A stretch of 64,000 nt of DNA from Gemmatimonadota bacterium (GCA_021299375.1 JAJTGR010000040.1:23884-87883); one strand, 5' to 3'. Shown: positions 52,361-62,596, counted from the first letter of the stretch. Made by a program: numbers and translations. The notes: a model not told the origin generated them from the sequence alone.

Positions 52361-53710
52361 TTAGAAGCCGCCCTGAGTAGCCTGACGCCCGCGGAAGCGC
52401 ACCCGGCCCTTCTTCATGAAGCCGTCGTACTTCCGCAGCAGGAGGTGCTGCTGCATCTGCGCCATGGTGTCGAGCGCGACACCAACCACGATCAGCAGCG
52501 AGGTGCCGCCGAAGGCGAAAGGCACGTTCACGAGGCGCGCGATCACGATCGGCATCAGCGCGATGATGGTCAGGAAGATGGCGCCAGGGAGGGTGATGCG
52601 CTCCACCACCTGCTCGATGTACTCCGCCGTCTTCGCCCCCGGCTTGATGCCCGGCACAAAGCCGCCCTGCTTCTTCAGGTTCTCCGCCAGATCGACCGGA
52701 TTGAAGATGATCGACGTGTAGAAGTACGTGAACAGCATGATCAGCACGGCCGACAGGATGAAGTAGAGCCACGGGTTCGGGCCCTGCGGATTGAAGTACT
52801 CCGCGATTTCCTGCAGCTTCGGATTGCCGCTGAACTGGGCCAGCGCGCCCGGAATGACGATCACCGACTGCGCGAAGATGATCGGCATCACGCCCGCCGT
52901 GTTGATGCGCAACGGGATGAAGTTGCGCGCCGCCTCGCGCTGGCGCCCGCGGGCCATCGTGCGCTGCGGGATCTGGATGAGCACACGACGCGCCGCCACC
53001 GTGATGGCCACCACACCGGCCACGACCGCCACCATCACCAGACCCAACACCACCAGCATGAGCGGCGAAATCGCCCCGGTCGTCATGAAGTTGAACGACT
53101 GGAAGATCGACGGCCACATCCGCTCGACGATGGAGAAGAAGATGATGAGCGACGCGCCGTTGCCCAGTCCACGCTCCGTGATCTGCTCACCCAGCCACAT
53201 CACGAAGATCGCGCCGGTGGTCAGGAAGAGCATCATCTGGATGGTGAACCATGGCCCCGGACGGGACACCGCCGCCGGTAGCGAGGCCGTGAACAGGGCG
53301 AAGCCATAGGCCTGAATCAGCGCCAGCACCACCGTGAGGTAGCGCGTGTACTGCGTCAGTTTCTTCCGGCCCTCTTCATCCTTCTGCATCTTGTCCACGT
53401 TCGGCAGCACGGCGCCGGCGATCTGGACGAAAATGCTCGCCGAGATGTAGGGCATGATACCGAGGGCGAACACGGTCGCGCGCGAAAGACCACCACCCAC
53501 GAACATGTCGTAGAGGCCGAGGAGGCCCCCGCCCTGCTGGCGGGTGAAGTAGTCCGTCAGCGCCTGGACATCGATGCCGGGCGCCGTGATGTGCGAGCCG
53601 ACGCGATAGAGCACCATGCACAGGAACGTGAAGGTGATCTTCGCCCACAGCTCGGGCGTCCGGTAAATGTTGGCAACGGCCGCAGCCGCCGCGTTGTTTT
53701 GCTCTGCCAT
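52361..53710 (-). CDS. secY: Preprotein translocase channel subunit SecY
   Basis: Ten-helix channel of the Sec translocon, 449 aa. Recognisable blocks are ITFTFLCMVLYRVGSHITAPGID (helix 1), LGIMPYISASIFVQI (helix 2 and plug area), GNGASLIIF, QIPQRTMARGRQREAARNFIPLRINTAGVMPIIFA, and LIVVGVALDTMAQMQQHLLLRKYDGFMKKGR at the C-terminus. It lies between rplO and adk, the standard spc-operon position, with 16-nt spacing to rplO and 9 nt to adk. Confidence 0.97.
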   Translation of the reverse strand: MAEQNNAAAAAVANIYRTPELWAKITFTFLCMVLYRVGSHITAPGIDVQALTDYFTRQQGGGLLGLYDMFVGGGLSRATVFALGIMPYISASIFVQIAGAVLPNVDKMQKDEEGRKKLTQYTRYLTVVLALIQAYGFALFTASLPAAVSRPGPWFTIQMMLFLTTGAIFVMWLGEQITERGLGNGASLIIFFSIVERMWPSIFQSFNFMTTGAISPLMLVVLGLVMVAVVAGVVAITVAARRVLIQIPQRTMARGRQREAARNFIPLRINTAGVMPIIFAQSVIVIPGALAQFSGNPKLQEIAEYFNPQGPNPWLYFILSAVLIMLFTYFYTSIIFNPVDLAENLKKQGGFVPGIKPGAKTAEYIEQVVERITLPGAIFLTIIALMPIVIARLVNVPFAFGGTSLLIVVGVALDTMAQMQQHLLLRKYDGFMKKGRVRFRGRQATQGGF

Positions 53711-53726
53711 GCGCTGAACGCTCCGG

Positions 53727-54209
53727 TCAGCCGTCGATGCGGCCGCCGGCCGCTTCGATCTTCGCCTTGGCCGCCGCGCTCACCTTCACGCCGCGGATGG
53801 TGAACGCGCGGGTCGGCTCCCCGTTGGCGAGCAGCTTCGCCGGGCCCTGGCCCGCCCGAATCAGCCCGGCCGCGATGAGCGTGTCCACCGTCACGTCGTC
53901 ACCGGCCACCTTGGCCAGCGCGTCGAGGCGCACCAGTTGGGCCTCTTCGCGGAACGGGTTGGTGAAGCCCCGCTTGGGAATACGGCGCGTGATCGGCATC
54001 TGGCCGCCTTCGAAGTGCGGCTTGCCACCACCGGGGCCGCCATGGCCCGAGCGGGCCATGGAACCCTTGTGACCCTTGCCCGACGTCTTGCCGAGGCCCG
54101 AGCCCGGACCGCGGCCCACGCGACGGCGCGAGCGATGCGAGCCCGGCGCCGGCGACAGGTTGTGCAGTCCGATCTTTTCGACGCCTTCGGCGCCTGACTT
54201 GTTGGCCAC
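53727..54209 (-). CDS. rplO: Ribosomal protein L15
   Basis: The 160-aa large-subunit protein shows LHNLSPAPGSHRSRRRVGRGPGSGLGKTSGKGHKG at the N-terminal Gly/Arg region and GGQMPITRRIPKRGFTN, both L15 hallmarks. It starts at GTG 54209; GGAG overlapping the rpmD stop serves as ribosome-binding site. It is 4 nt after rpmD. Confidence 0.96.
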   Translation of the reverse strand: MANKSGAEGVEKIGLHNLSPAPGSHRSRRRVGRGPGSGLGKTSGKGHKGSMARSGHGGPGGGKPHFEGGQMPITRRIPKRGFTNPFREEAQLVRLDALAKVAGDDVTVDTLIAAGLIRAGQGPAKLLANGEPTRAFTIRGVKVSAAAKAKIEAAGGRIDG

Positions 54210-54213
54210 GTGC

Positions 54214-54468
54214 TTACTCCTCCACCGGCGTCACCTGAACCAGGTGACGCACCTTCTTGAGCTGGCCGCGCAGCGAGGCGGAATCCTGCTGCACCACGCT
54301 GGCCTGGTGATTCCGGAGGCCCAGCGCCGCAAGGGTCGCCCGCATCCGCCACGAGTGGCCGATGGCGCTGCGCACCTGCGTGATCTTCACCTTGCCGGTT
54401 CCCGGCGCCTCCAGCTTCGGCGTCCTGGCCGGCCCCTTGGACGGATGCCACACGAAGGTCCGCGGCAT
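54214..54468 (-). CDS. rpmD: Ribosomal protein L30
   Basis: The 84-aa protein has an L30 core, KVKITQVRSAIGHSWRMRATLAALGLRNHQASVVQQD, preceded by about 25 extra residues ([17 protein letters not shown]...) rich in basic residues, longer than the usual 60-aa protein. The start overlaps the rpsE stop by one base (TAATG). Confidence 0.93.
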   Translation of the reverse strand: MPRTFVWHPSKGPARTPKLEAPGTGKVKITQVRSAIGHSWRMRATLAALGLRNHQASVVQQDSASLRGQLKKVRHLVQVTPVEE

Positions 54469-55247
54469 TATGCGACCTCCGCGGCCACCACGGCCGCCTT
54501 GCTGCGATCGATGGTCTCGGCGCGCGACTTGGCGCGCGACTTGTACCCGATCTGCGACACGTCGAGCCCGCGCTCCTTCGCCGCCTGCTCGACGGTGATC
54601 AGGTGCGTGAGGCCGTCAATGGCGGCGCGCACCATGTTGTGCGGGTTCGTCGAGCCGAGCGACTTCGTGAGGATGTCGTGGATGCCGGCGCACTCGAGCA
54701 CTGCGCGCACCGCACCGCCGGCAATCACACCGGCACCCGGCGCCGCGGGCTTCATGAGCACCTTGCCGGCGCCATGCTTGCCGACCACCTCATGCGGGAT
54801 CGTCGACCCGGTGAGCGGGATGTGCACCATGCTGCGACGGGCGGCCTCCACGGCCTTGCGGACCGCCTCCGACACCTCGTTCGCCTTGCCGGTGGCAAAG
54901 CCCACTTTGCCCTGCCCGTCGCCCACCGCCACCAGCGCGTTGAACGAGAAGCGACGGCCGCCCTTCACGACCTTCGCGACGCGATTGATCGCGATCACGT
55001 TTTCGAGCAGATCGCTCTGCTCTCGCTCCTGCTGCGGGCCGCCACGGTCCGGACCACGGCCACGGCCGTCACGGCCGCCCTGGCCCCCCTCGCCGCCAGG
55101 GCCCCGGCCACGGCCAGCTCCCGGACCACCCGGACCGCCAGGACCGCGGCCACGGCCGCCACCCGGCCCACCACGCCCGCGGCCGCCACCTGGGCCACCG
55201 CGTCCACCCGGCGCGCGAGCGCCTCCCGTATTCTGTGCGTCTGCCAT
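54468..55247 (-). CDS. rpsE: Ribosomal protein S5 with a Gly/Arg-rich N-terminal extension
   Basis: The S5 core begins near residue 80 ([46 protein letters not shown]) and is complete through [16 protein letters not shown]. Before it are about 70 residues of almost pure Gly/Arg/Pro, with repeated GGRGRG and GPGG units, like eukaryotic RGG domains. The total is 259 aa against about 165 in E. coli S5. ATG 55247 (MADAQNTGG) lies 2 nt after the rplR stop and is the natural start, so the extension is translated. It might bind RNA or help assembly; this is not known. Confidence 0.95.
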   Translation of the reverse strand: MADAQNTGGARAPGGRGGPGGGRGRGGPGGGRGRGPGGPGGPGAGRGRGPGGEGGQGGRDGRGRGPDRGGPQQEREQSDLLENVIAINRVAKVVKGGRRFSFNALVAVGDGQGKVGFATGKANEVSEAVRKAVEAARRSMVHIPLTGSTIPHEVVGKHGAGKVLMKPAAPGAGVIAGGAVRAVLECAGIHDILTKSLGSTNPHNMVRAAIDGLTHLITVEQAAKERGLDVSQIGYKSRAKSRAETIDRSKAAVVAAEVA

Positions 55248-55249
55248 GA

Positions 55250-55606
55250 TCAGAACTCCAGGCCGCCCTCTCGGGCGCCTTCGGCAACGGCCTTCACGCG
55301 GCCATGGTACTGGTAACCGGCGCGATCGAAGACGACCTTCGAAATGCCGGCCGCCTTCGCCTTCTCCGCCGCGGCCTTGCCGACGGCGAGCGCGCGCTCC
55401 GACTTCGTGCCGCTCAACGTCTCGTCGCCTACCGTCAGCAGCGTGCGCTGCGCGACGTCGTCGACGATCTGGGCGTAGATGTGCTTGAGCGAACGGAACA
55501 CCACGAGACGCGGGCGCTCCGCCGTCCCGTTCACTGCCTTGCGCACGCGCAGGTGCCGCCGCTTGCGCTTCTCCGCGTTCGTACGCGGAATCCCGATCTT
55601 GCCCAT
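55250..55606 (-). CDS. rplR: Ribosomal protein L18
   Basis: 118 aa, the usual size. [37 protein letters not shown] and [28 protein letters not shown] are the L18 (5S rRNA-binding) signatures. The start overlaps the rplF stop (TAATG). Confidence 0.97.
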   Translation of the reverse strand: MGKIGIPRTNAEKRKRRHLRVRKAVNGTAERPRLVVFRSLKHIYAQIVDDVAQRTLLTVGDETLSGTKSERALAVGKAAAEKAKAAGISKVVFDRAGYQYHGRVKAVAEGAREGGLEF

Positions 55607-56145
55607 TACTTGCCTCCCGCCTTGCCGGCCTTGCGCCGGATGACTTCGCCCTGGTACTTGACGCCCTTGCCCTTGTACGGCTCCGGCTTGCGCAGGCTGC
55701 GAATCTCCGCCGCCACCTGACCGACATGCTCCTTGCTCGCCCCTTCGATCACGACCGTGGTCGGGTTCGGGGCCGTGATGCTGACGCCCGCGGGCGCCTT
55801 GTACTCGATCTGGTGCGAGTACCCGAGTGACAGCAGCGCGCCGTACGGCTTCACCTCGGCCTTGTAGCCGACACCCGTGATCTCGAGCACCTTCTTGAAG
55901 CCCGTGGTGACGCCTTCCACCATGTTGGCCACCAGCGTACGCGTCAGCCCGTGCAGCGCCTTGTGCCGCTCCTCATCCGACGGACGCGTCACCAGCAGCT
56001 CCGCGCCCTCCTGGGCCACGATGATGTCAGCCGGGAGCGCCCGGGCAAGCTCGCCCTTCGGGCCCTTCACTGTGACCATGTTACCGTTGATTGCCACCGT
56101 CACCCCGGCCGGAACCGGGATCGGGCGCTTGCCGATACGCGACAT
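55606..56145 (-). CDS. rplF: Ribosomal protein L6
   Basis: 179-aa large-subunit protein near the sarcin-ricin loop. The N-terminus [17 protein letters not shown] and the C-terminal block [26 protein letters not shown] are diagnostic. It starts 13 nt after rpsH and overlaps the rplR start by one base. Confidence 0.97.
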   Translation of the reverse strand: MSRIGKRPIPVPAGVTVAINGNMVTVKGPKGELARALPADIIVAQEGAELLVTRPSDEERHKALHGLTRTLVANMVEGVTTGFKKVLEITGVGYKAEVKPYGALLSLGYSHQIEYKAPAGVSITAPNPTTVVIEGASKEHVGQVAAEIRSLRKPEPYKGKGVKYQGEVIRRKAGKAGGK

Positions 56146-56158
56146 GTTGGCGGTCTCC

Positions 56159-56560
56159 TTACCAGACCAGGGCGAGCAACTCGCCCCCGGTGTTGGCGGA
56201 GCGCGCGTCGCGGTCCGACATGATGCCCTTCGACGTGCTCAGGATGGCCATCCCGAGCCCGTTGCGCACGCGCGGAATCTCCGTCACGCCAACGTACTTG
56301 CGCAGGCCAGGCGTCGAAATGCGCTTCGCCTCACGGATGACCGACTGGCCCCCGTGCGCATACTTGAGGATGACCCGCAGGACGGCCTTGCCGTCCTCGA
56401 GGTCCACGGTGCGGTAATCCTGGATGAAGGAATTCTCCTTGAGGATTCGCGCGATCTCGATCTTCATCTTCGATACCGGCATGTCGACGCGGCGGTGCTT
56501 GGAGGCACACGCGTTGCGAATGCGCGTCAGCATGTCGGCAATGGGGTCGTTGAGGCTCAT
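56159..56560 (-). CDS. rpsH: Ribosomal protein S8
   Basis: 133-aa protein. [17 protein letters not shown] and [26 protein letters not shown] are the classic N- and C-terminal S8 motifs. S8 regulates the spc operon in E. coli. The 56-nt gap before it contains a small hairpin (TCCGCT/AGCGGA, 56584-56598), larger than most gaps in this cluster. Confidence 0.97.
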   Translation of the reverse strand: MSLNDPIADMLTRIRNACASKHRRVDMPVSKMKIEIARILKENSFIQDYRTVDLEDGKAVLRVILKYAHGGQSVIREAKRISTPGLRKYVGVTEIPRVRNGLGMAILSTSKGIMSDRDARSANTGGELLALVW

Positions 56561-56616
56561 GCTCTCGGGGTGCTCCTATGGTATCCGCTCGCAGCGGACC
56601 TGTAGGAAGTGAATGG

Positions 56617-56922
56617 TTACCAGCTCGCCTTCCGGACGCCCGGAATGAGGCCGTTCAGCGCCATGTCGCGGAGCGCAATGCGACTCAGCCCGAACTGCCG
56701 CAGGTAGGCGCGCGAACGGCCGCTCATGCTGCAGCGGTTGCGTACGCGCGTCGCCGAGGAATTGCGCGGCAGCTTGTGCAGCGCGTTCACCGCAGCCTGC
56801 ACCGCGTCCGGGGTGCTCTTCGGGCTGCTGATCGTGGCCTTCAGCGCCGCGCGCTTCTGGGCGTACCGCTGCACCAGTTCCGCGCGCTGCGCGTTGCGGG
56901 CCAACTTGCTCGTCTTTGCCAT
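56617..56922 (-). CDS. rpsN: Ribosomal protein S14 (long, zinc-free type)
   Basis: The 101-aa protein has the length of the zinc-independent S14 type. There is one Cys only ([29 protein letters not shown]), so it lacks the CxxC pairs of short zinc-binding S14. [20 protein letters not shown] is the N-terminus. It follows rplE by 26 nt. Confidence 0.96.
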   Translation of the reverse strand: MAKTSKLARNAQRAELVQRYAQKRAALKATISSPKSTPDAVQAAVNALHKLPRNSSATRVRNRCSMSGRSRAYLRQFGLSRIALRDMALNGLIPGVRKASW

Positions 56923-56948
56923 CGTTCAGATCCTGAGAAGGTCGGTGA

Positions 56949-57725
56949 TCAGGCCGCGCTCGGCTGCGCCACCTTGGGCGTCACCGGCTTGTCGTCGCCA
57001 CGGAACGGCATGCCCAGCTGGTGCAGCAGCGCAAAGGCGTGGGCATCCTTCGAGGCCGTCGTCACGAACGTGATGTCCATGCCGTGGATCTGCTCGACCA
57101 TGTCGTAGTTGATCTCGGGGAAGATCATCTGCTCCTTGATGCCGAGCGTGTAGTTGCCACGACCGTCGAACGACTTCGTACCGAGGCCGCGGAAGTCGCG
57201 GATACGCGGGCACGCCACCGTCACGAACCGGTCGAGGAACTCCCACATCCGCGCCCCGCGCATCGTGACCGAGGCGCCGATCTCCTGGCCTTCGCGGAGT
57301 CCGAAGTTCGCCACCGACTTCTTGGCCTTGCGGCGTACCGGCTTCTGTCCGGAGATCAGTGCGAGCTCCTCCACCACCACGTCGAGCAGCTTGGGCTGCT
57401 TCACGGCCTCGCCCACGCCGCAGTTGATCACGATCTTGGACAGCGTCGGGATCTCGTGCAGGTTCGTGAAGCCGAACTGCGCCGCCAGCGCCGCCCGCAC
57501 CGTCTGCTCGTAGTGCTGCTTGAGGCGCGGCGCCGCGACCGGCAGGCCGGCGCCGGCATGCTCACGCTTGGTGAAGTCGACCGCCTGGCGCGGCTGGCCC
57601 GCCTGCTTGCCGGCCTTGCCACCGCCCTTCTGGCCGGCGCCGCCCTTGGCCGCCCCGCCCTTGGTTCCCGTCTTCGCCCCACCCTTCGCGCCGCCCTTGG
57701 CGGCGCCCTTCTCCTTGGTCGCCAT
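56949..57725 (-). CDS. rplE: Ribosomal protein L5 with a Lys/Gly/Ala-rich N-terminal extension
   Basis: The L5 core runs from about residue 66 (PRLKQHYEQTVRAALAAQFGFTNLHEIP) through VINCGVGEA, QKPVRRKAKKSVANFGLREGQEIG and FPEINYDMVEQIHGMDITFVTTA. The first ~55 residues are repeats of AKGGAKGG-type sequence, strongly basic and low in complexity, and a 13-residue Pro/Ala tail ends the protein. The total is 258 aa against about 179 in E. coli. ATG 57725 is 15 nt after the rplX stop, so the extension belongs to the gene. Confidence 0.95.
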   Translation of the reverse strand: MATKEKGAAKGGAKGGAKTGTKGGAAKGGAGQKGGGKAGKQAGQPRQAVDFTKREHAGAGLPVAAPRLKQHYEQTVRAALAAQFGFTNLHEIPTLSKIVINCGVGEAVKQPKLLDVVVEELALISGQKPVRRKAKKSVANFGLREGQEIGASVTMRGARMWEFLDRFVTVACPRIRDFRGLGTKSFDGRGNYTLGIKEQMIFPEINYDMVEQIHGMDITFVTTASKDAHAFALLHQLGMPFRGDDKPVTPKVAQPSAA

Positions 57726-57740
57726 CTGCTATCGCTCCGA

Positions 57741-58145
57741 TCAGCGCGAACGGGGAATGACCTGACCGCTCTTCACGCCGACGCGCTCCTTCGTCCCGTC
57801 CTGGTCGATGCGCGTCTTCACGCGCGTCGGCCGGCCGGTCTTCGAATCGAGCAGCATCACGTTCGACGCGTGGAACGGGGCCGCCATCTCGATGATGCCG
57901 CTCTGCTCCTCCGCCGTGCGCGCCTTGCGGTGCTTCTTCACGATGTTGATCCCTTCCACCTTGATGCGGCCCGTCTTGGGGTAGACCTGGAGCACCTTGC
58001 CCTCCTTCCCCTTGTCGTCGCCGCGCATCACGCGGACGGTGTCACCCTTGGTGACGTGGATCGCTTCCCGCGACGCCTTGAGGGCGTGGCGCGCCGCGCC
58101 GAGGCGCTGGCCGCGATCCGTCTTGCAATACACGTTCTTCCGCAT
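57741..58145 (-). CDS. rplX: Ribosomal protein L24
   Basis: 134-aa assembly-initiator protein. [43 protein letters not shown] is the KOW motif region and [18 protein letters not shown] is the second conserved block. It has about 25 extra N-terminal residues before the KOW motif. It starts one base after the rplN stop. Confidence 0.96.
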   Translation of the reverse strand: MRKNVYCKTDRGQRLGAARHALKASREAIHVTKGDTVRVMRGDDKGKEGKVLQVYPKTGRIKVEGINIVKKHRKARTAEEQSGIIEMAAPFHASNVMLLDSKTGRPTRVKTRIDQDGTKERVGVKSGQVIPRSR

Positions 58146-58146
58146 C

Positions 58147-58515
58147 TCAAAGCACCTCGGGCGCCAACGATACGATCTTCATGTACCGCTTCTCGCGGAG
58201 CTCGCGCGCCACGGGACCGAAGATGCGCGTCGCCTTCGGCTCGCCGTTGTCGTTGATGATCACCACCGCGTTCTCGTCGAAGCGGATGTACGACCCGTCC
58301 TTGCGACGTGTTTCCTTGACCGTCCGGACCACCACGGCCTTTGCCACGTCGGACTTCTTCACGGTGCCGTTCGGGAGGGCGTCCTTCACCGCCACGATGA
58401 CCCGGTCGCCCAGGCCGGCATAGCGGCGACGCGTGCCGCCCAACACCCGGATCACCAGCGCGCGCTTGGCGCCGCTGTTGTCCGCCACCTTCACCACGGA
58501 TTCCTGCTGGATCAT
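58147..58515 (-). CDS. rplN: Ribosomal protein L14
   Basis: 122-aa protein, normal length. [27 protein letters not shown] and [43 protein letters not shown] are fully typical of L14. Confidence 0.98.
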   Translation of the reverse strand: MIQQESVVKVADNSGAKRALVIRVLGGTRRRYAGLGDRVIVAVKDALPNGTVKKSDVAKAVVVRTVKETRRKDGSYIRFDENAVVIINDNGEPKATRIFGPVARELREKRYMKIVSLAPEVL

Positions 58516-58526
58516 GGCCGTTTACC

Positions 58527-58823
58527 TCAGCGTGCGCGTTCGACGATCTCGACCACGCGCCACCGCTTGTCCTTCGACAAGGGCCGGGTCTCCATGATGC
58601 GCACCGTGTCGCCGACCTTCGCCGAGTTCGCCTCGTCGTGCGCCTTCAACTTGCGGGTCCGCGTCACCATCTTGCCGTACTGCGGGTGCGGCATGCGGCG
58701 GTCGATACGCACGACCACGGTCTTTTCCATCTTGTCGCTCACGACCAGTCCGACGCGCACCTTCCGCGACGTCCGGTCCGGGGCGCCGTTCTGCGCGGCG
58801 CTCGCGTTGTTCGTCTCAGCCAT
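58527..58823 (-). CDS. rpsQ: Ribosomal protein S17
   Basis: 98-aa 16S rRNA-binding protein. [45 protein letters not shown] is the OB-fold core. About 20 polar N-terminal residues precede it. It follows rpmC by 14 nt. Confidence 0.97.
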   Translation of the reverse strand: MAETNNASAAQNGAPDRTSRKVRVGLVVSDKMEKTVVVRIDRRMPHPQYGKMVTRTRKLKAHDEANSAKVGDTVRIMETRPLSKDKRWRVVEIVERAR

Positions 58824-58837
58824 CGATGTAGTTCCGG

Positions 58838-59041
58838 TTAGCGGCCACGGCCGGCGAGCTGGCGCTCGCGCTGGACCGTCTTGAGGCGCGCAATGTCCCT
58901 GCGGATGCTGCGCAGCCGCAGCGGCGCTTCCAGCGCTTCCGTGCCGCTGCGGAACCGGAGGCGAAACCGCTCCTCCTCCAACTCCGCGATACGCGTCACG
59001 AGCTCGTCGTCAGCGAGTCCGCGGATCTCTTCAGCCTTCAT
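58838..59041 (-). CDS. rpmC: Ribosomal protein L29
   Basis: 67-aa helical hairpin protein at the exit tunnel. [31 protein letters not shown] is typical. Its start lies inside the 3' end of rplP (11-bp overlap in another frame). Confidence 0.96.
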   Translation of the reverse strand: MKAEEIRGLADDELVTRIAELEEERFRLRFRSGTEALEAPLRLRSIRRDIARLKTVQRERQLAGRGR

Positions 59042-59459
59042 TGGTCACCGCCTCCTCTCGTGCGACGAACTTGGTCTTCACGCCGAGCTTCGCGGCGGCC
59101 AGGGCCATCGCCGTCTCGGCGAGCTCCCGCGACACCCCCTCGATCTCGAACATCACTCGGCCCGGCTTCACCACCGCCACCCACATCTCCGGCGACCCCT
59201 TGCCCTTGCCCATGCGGGTTTCGGCCGGCTTCTTCGTGATCGGCTTGTCCGGGAAGATCCGGATCCACACCTTGCCGCCACGCTTGATGTGGCGAGTCAT
59301 CGCCACACGGCACGCCTCGATCTGACGGCTCGTCACCCACCCCGGCTCGAGCGCCTGCAGGCCGAAATGGCCGAAGGACAGATCGGACCCCCGGTGAGCC
59401 AGGCCGGTCGTGCGGCCCTTGAACATCTTGCGGAACTTGACCCGCTTCGGACTCAGCAT
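59031..59459 (-). CDS. rplP: Ribosomal protein L16
   Basis: 142-aa protein near the peptidyl-transferase centre. [54 protein letters not shown] and [28 protein letters not shown] are diagnostic. The last 11 bases overlap rpmC. Confidence 0.97.
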   Translation of the reverse strand: MLSPKRVKFRKMFKGRTTGLAHRGSDLSFGHFGLQALEPGWVTSRQIEACRVAMTRHIKRGGKVWIRIFPDKPITKKPAETRMGKGKGSPEMWVAVVKPGRVMFEIEGVSRELAETAMALAAAKLGVKTKFVAREEAVTNEG

Positions 59460-59470
59460 CGCTCAGTTCC

Positions 59471-60130
59471 TCAGTTGCCGGTCGAGTAGGTCTTGCCGCG
59501 ACGATCTTCCACGATCTCGCCCTTGAAGATCCACACCTTCACACCGATGGTGCCGTAGGTGGTCTTCGCGGTGCTCGTCGCGTAGTCGATGTCGGCGCGC
59601 AGCGTATGAAGGGGCACCCGGCCTTCCATGTACCCTTCGACGCGCGCGATTTCGGCGCCGCCGAGGCGGCCGCCGGCCTTCACCTTGATGCCCATCGCGC
59701 CCATGCGCATGGCGCTCTGCACCGCGCGCTTCATGGCGCGGCGGAACGAGATGCGCTGCGAGAGCTGCGCGGCGATGTTGTCGGCGACCAGCTGCGCCTC
59801 GACTTCCGGCCGCTTGATCTCCTCGACGTTGATTCCCACTTCCTTGCCGGTCAGCTGCGCCAGCTCGTCGCGCAGCTTGTCCACCTCCGCCCCCTTCTTC
59901 CCGATCACCACGCCCGGGCGGCCCGTGTGCACGGTCACCACGACCTTCCCCGGCTTCCGCTCGATCGTCACGTCCGCAATGGCCGCGTTGTCGAGTCGAG
60001 CCTTCAGGTACTTGCGGAGCAGCGCGTCTTCCTTGAGCAGCGCCGGCATCTCCTTCTTCGCGTACCAGGTCGACCGCCAGTTCTTCGTGACCCCGAGGCG
60101 GAACCCGATCGGATTCGTCTTCTGTCCCAT
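59471..60130 (-). CDS. rpsC: Ribosomal protein S3
   Basis: 219-aa protein at the mRNA entry channel. [26 protein letters not shown], the KH-domain motif [21 protein letters not shown], and the C-terminal [26 protein letters not shown] are complete. ATG 60130 overlaps the rplV stop (TAATG). Confidence 0.97.
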   Translation of the reverse strand: MGQKTNPIGFRLGVTKNWRSTWYAKKEMPALLKEDALLRKYLKARLDNAAIADVTIERKPGKVVVTVHTGRPGVVIGKKGAEVDKLRDELAQLTGKEVGINVEEIKRPEVEAQLVADNIAAQLSQRISFRRAMKRAVQSAMRMGAMGIKVKAGGRLGGAEIARVEGYMEGRVPLHTLRADIDYATSTAKTTYGTIGVKVWIFKGEIVEDRRGKTYSTGN

Positions 60131-60507
60131 TAGCGCACCGCCTCCGCCACGATGATCTCGACATGGCTCGTCCGCTTCGCGATCGGCGTCGCACGGCCCA
60201 TGGCCGCCGGCATGAACCGCTTCAGCTTCGGGCCTTCGTTCACGATGGCCTTCGTGATCACCAGCGCGTCGACGTCCAGCGACGTGTTGGCCGCACGGGC
60301 CGCCTGCTCCGCGTTCGCCACGGCGCTGTTGAGCGTCTTTTCGATCTGCTCGGCCGCGTGCTTCTTGGAGAACTTCAGGAGGGCGAGCGCATCGTTCACG
60401 CGCTGCCCACGGATCTGGTCGATGACCAGGCGCATCTTGTACGGCGACTGCCGGGTCGTGCGCTGGATCGCGCGCGCCTCGATGCCGGTCTTCAGAGCCT
60501 TGGCCAT
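60130..60507 (-). CDS. rplV: Ribosomal protein L22
   Basis: 125-aa protein lining the exit tunnel. [53 protein letters not shown] is typical, as is the extended loop [25 protein letters not shown]. It follows rpsS by 3 nt. Confidence 0.97.
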   Translation of the reverse strand: MAKALKTGIEARAIQRTTRQSPYKMRLVIDQIRGQRVNDALALLKFSKKHAAEQIEKTLNSAVANAEQAARAANTSLDVDALVITKAIVNEGPKLKRFMPAAMGRATPIAKRTSHVEIIVAEAVR

Positions 60508-60510
60508 GGC

Positions 60511-60801
60511 TTACTTGCCTCCCTTCTTCTTCGCGTCGACCTTCTGGCCCGCGTGCCCGCGGAACAGCCGCGTCGGCGAGAACTCGCCAAGCTTGTGGCC
60601 GACCATGTTCTCCGTGACATACACCGGGATGAACTTGTTCCCGTTGTGCACCGCGAACGTGTGCCCGACGAACTCGGGGAGGATCGTGCTCGCGCGCGAC
60701 CAGGTCTTCACGACCTTCTTCTCGTTCTTGGCGTTCATCGCACCCACCTTGGCCTCCAGGCGCTCGGCGACGAACGGACCCTTCTTGATGCTTCTCGACA
60801 T
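60511..60801 (-). CDS. rpsS: Ribosomal protein S19
   Basis: 96-aa protein. [15 protein letters not shown] and [52 protein letters not shown] are complete S19 motifs. Confidence 0.98.
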   Translation of the reverse strand: MSRSIKKGPFVAERLEAKVGAMNAKNEKKVVKTWSRASTILPEFVGHTFAVHNGNKFIPVYVTENMVGHKLGEFSPTRLFRGHAGQKVDAKKKGGK

Positions 60802-60825
60802 ATCGGTTCTCGTCTCGCCTGGCGG

Positions 60826-61656
60826 TTACTGCGTCGCCCGGCCGCGCTTGCGGCCGCGCACGATGAGACGCTGCGACGACTTCTTCTTGTTGCGCGTCTT
60901 GACGCCTTCCTTCTTGCCCCACGGGCTCACCACATTCCGGCCACCGCGCGTACGACCGCCGTGCGGATGGTCGACCGGGTTCATCACCTCACCACGCACC
61001 TTCGGGCGCTTGCCGAGCCAGCGGCTCTTGCCCGCCTTGCCGTGCGACTGCAGTTCGTGCTCGGCGTTGCCCACTTCGCCGATCGTCGCCATGCAGTTGC
61101 CGTGCACGAGGCGCATTTCGGTGGAGGCCATGCGCAGCGTCACGTACTCGCCTTCCTTCGCCACGACCTGGGCAAAGGCACCGGCCGAGCGCGCCATCTG
61201 GCCGCCCTTGCCGATCTTGAGCTCGATGTTGTGCACCGACGTACCGAGCGGCACTTCCTTGAGCGGCATCGCGTTGCCCGTGCGCACATCCGACCCCGGA
61301 CCCGACACCACCGTATCGCCCTGCTTCAGCCCCTTCGGGTGCAGGATGTAGCGCTTCTCGCCGTCCGCGTACTCGACCAGCGCGATGCGCGCTGACCGGT
61401 TCGGATCGTACTCGATGTGCGCGACCGTGGCTGGCACCCCGACCTTGTTGCGCTTGAAGTCGATGATGCGATACATGCGCTTATGGCCGCCCCCGATGCG
61501 CCGCATCGAGATGTGGCCATGATTGTCGCGCCCGCCCGACTTCTTGAGCGGCTCGACCAGCGACTTCTCGGGCGTGCTGCGCGTGATCTCGGCGAAATCC
61601 GAGACCGACCGGAAGCGCGTCCCCTTCGTGACCGGCTTGAACTGACGAATGCCCAT
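60826..61656 (-). CDS. rplB: Ribosomal protein L2
   Basis: 276-aa protein needed for subunit association and peptidyl transfer. [43 protein letters not shown] and [25 protein letters not shown] (with the conserved His) are all present. It lies between rplW and rpsS. Confidence 0.98.
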   Translation of the reverse strand: MGIRQFKPVTKGTRFRSVSDFAEITRSTPEKSLVEPLKKSGGRDNHGHISMRRIGGGHKRMYRIIDFKRNKVGVPATVAHIEYDPNRSARIALVEYADGEKRYILHPKGLKQGDTVVSGPGSDVRTGNAMPLKEVPLGTSVHNIELKIGKGGQMARSAGAFAQVVAKEGEYVTLRMASTEMRLVHGNCMATIGEVGNAEHELQSHGKAGKSRWLGKRPKVRGEVMNPVDHPHGGRTRGGRNVVSPWGKKEGVKTRNKKKSSQRLIVRGRKRGRATQ

Positions 61657-61661
61657 GCGAC

Positions 61662-61949
61662 TCAGCCCTCGAAGACCGCGATGGTGTCGCCAGCCCGCAG
61701 CTTCACGATCGCCTTCTTGGTATGTGGACGGCGTCCGATGGACTGCCCGACGCGCCGCGCCTTCCCGCGCGCGTTCGACGTCCAGACGCCGGTGACCTTC
61801 ACCCCGAACAGCTGCTCGACGGCCGCCTTGATGGCGAACTTGTTGGCGTCGGGCGCCACTTCGAACGTGTACTCGCCGCGATCCTGGTAAGCGGCCGAGG
61901 TGCGCTCCGTGATGATCGGGCGCACGATGGTGCGATACAGGCTGCTCAT
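61662..61949 (-). CDS. rplW: Ribosomal protein L23
   Basis: 95-aa exit-site protein that docks trigger factor and [58 protein letters not shown] is typical. It starts 3 nt after rplD. Confidence 0.97.
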   Translation of the reverse strand: MSSLYRTIVRPIITERTSAAYQDRGEYTFEVAPDANKFAIKAAVEQLFGVKVTGVWTSNARGKARRVGQSIGRRPHTKKAIVKLRAGDTIAVFEG

Positions 61950-61952
61950 CGC

Positions 61953-62594
61953 TTAGCCCTCCGCCGAAGTCTGGGTGAGCGCCGACGACTCGATCACGAC
62001 GACGTCCGACCAGAGGATGTGGTACGTGCTCGCATCGCTGAACGGCATCACATGGGCACGACCGAGGTTGCGGGCGCTCAGGTACACGTTCGGCTTCACG
62101 CCGTCCGTGAGGAGCAGCACCTTCTTGTCGGCCACCCCGAGGGACGCCAGCAGGGACGTGATGGCCTTGGTCTTGGGGGCGCTGAAGTTGAGCGCGTCCA
62201 CCAGGAGCACGGCGCCCTCACGGGCCCGGGCATTCATGGCGCTCTTGCGCGCCAGCGCCCGCACCTGCTTGGGGATGATCTGGGTGTAGCTGCGCGGCTG
62301 GGGGCCGAACACCGTACCACCGCCCGGCCAGTTCGGCGCCCGCGTCGAACCCTGACGGGCGCGACCGGTGCCCTTCTGCTTCCACGGCTTCTGGTTGCCG
62401 CCGGTGACTTCCCCGCGCGTCTTGGTCTTGGCCGTGCCCTGACGACGGTTGGCGAGGAACGCCTTCACCGCCTGGTGCATGACCGGCATGTTGACGATCC
62501 CGTCGAACATGCTCTCGGGCAGCGGGCGCGACCCGCCCTGCTTGCCCTGCGCCGAGTACACCGGCGCTTCGAAGGTCTTGGTTTCCGCGGTCAT
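61953..62594 (-). CDS. rplD: Ribosomal protein L4
   Basis: 213-aa protein. [55 protein letters not shown] is the conserved extended loop reaching the tunnel. L4 controls the S10 operon in E. coli through a leader before rpsJ; whether that holds here is unknown. Confidence 0.97.
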   Translation of the reverse strand: MTAETKTFEAPVYSAQGKQGGSRPLPESMFDGIVNMPVMHQAVKAFLANRRQGTAKTKTRGEVTGGNQKPWKQKGTGRARQGSTRAPNWPGGGTVFGPQPRSYTQIIPKQVRALARKSAMNARAREGAVLLVDALNFSAPKTKAITSLLASLGVADKKVLLLTDGVKPNVYLSARNLGRAHVMPFSDASTYHILWSDVVVIESSALTQTSAEG

Positions 62595-62596
62595 GA

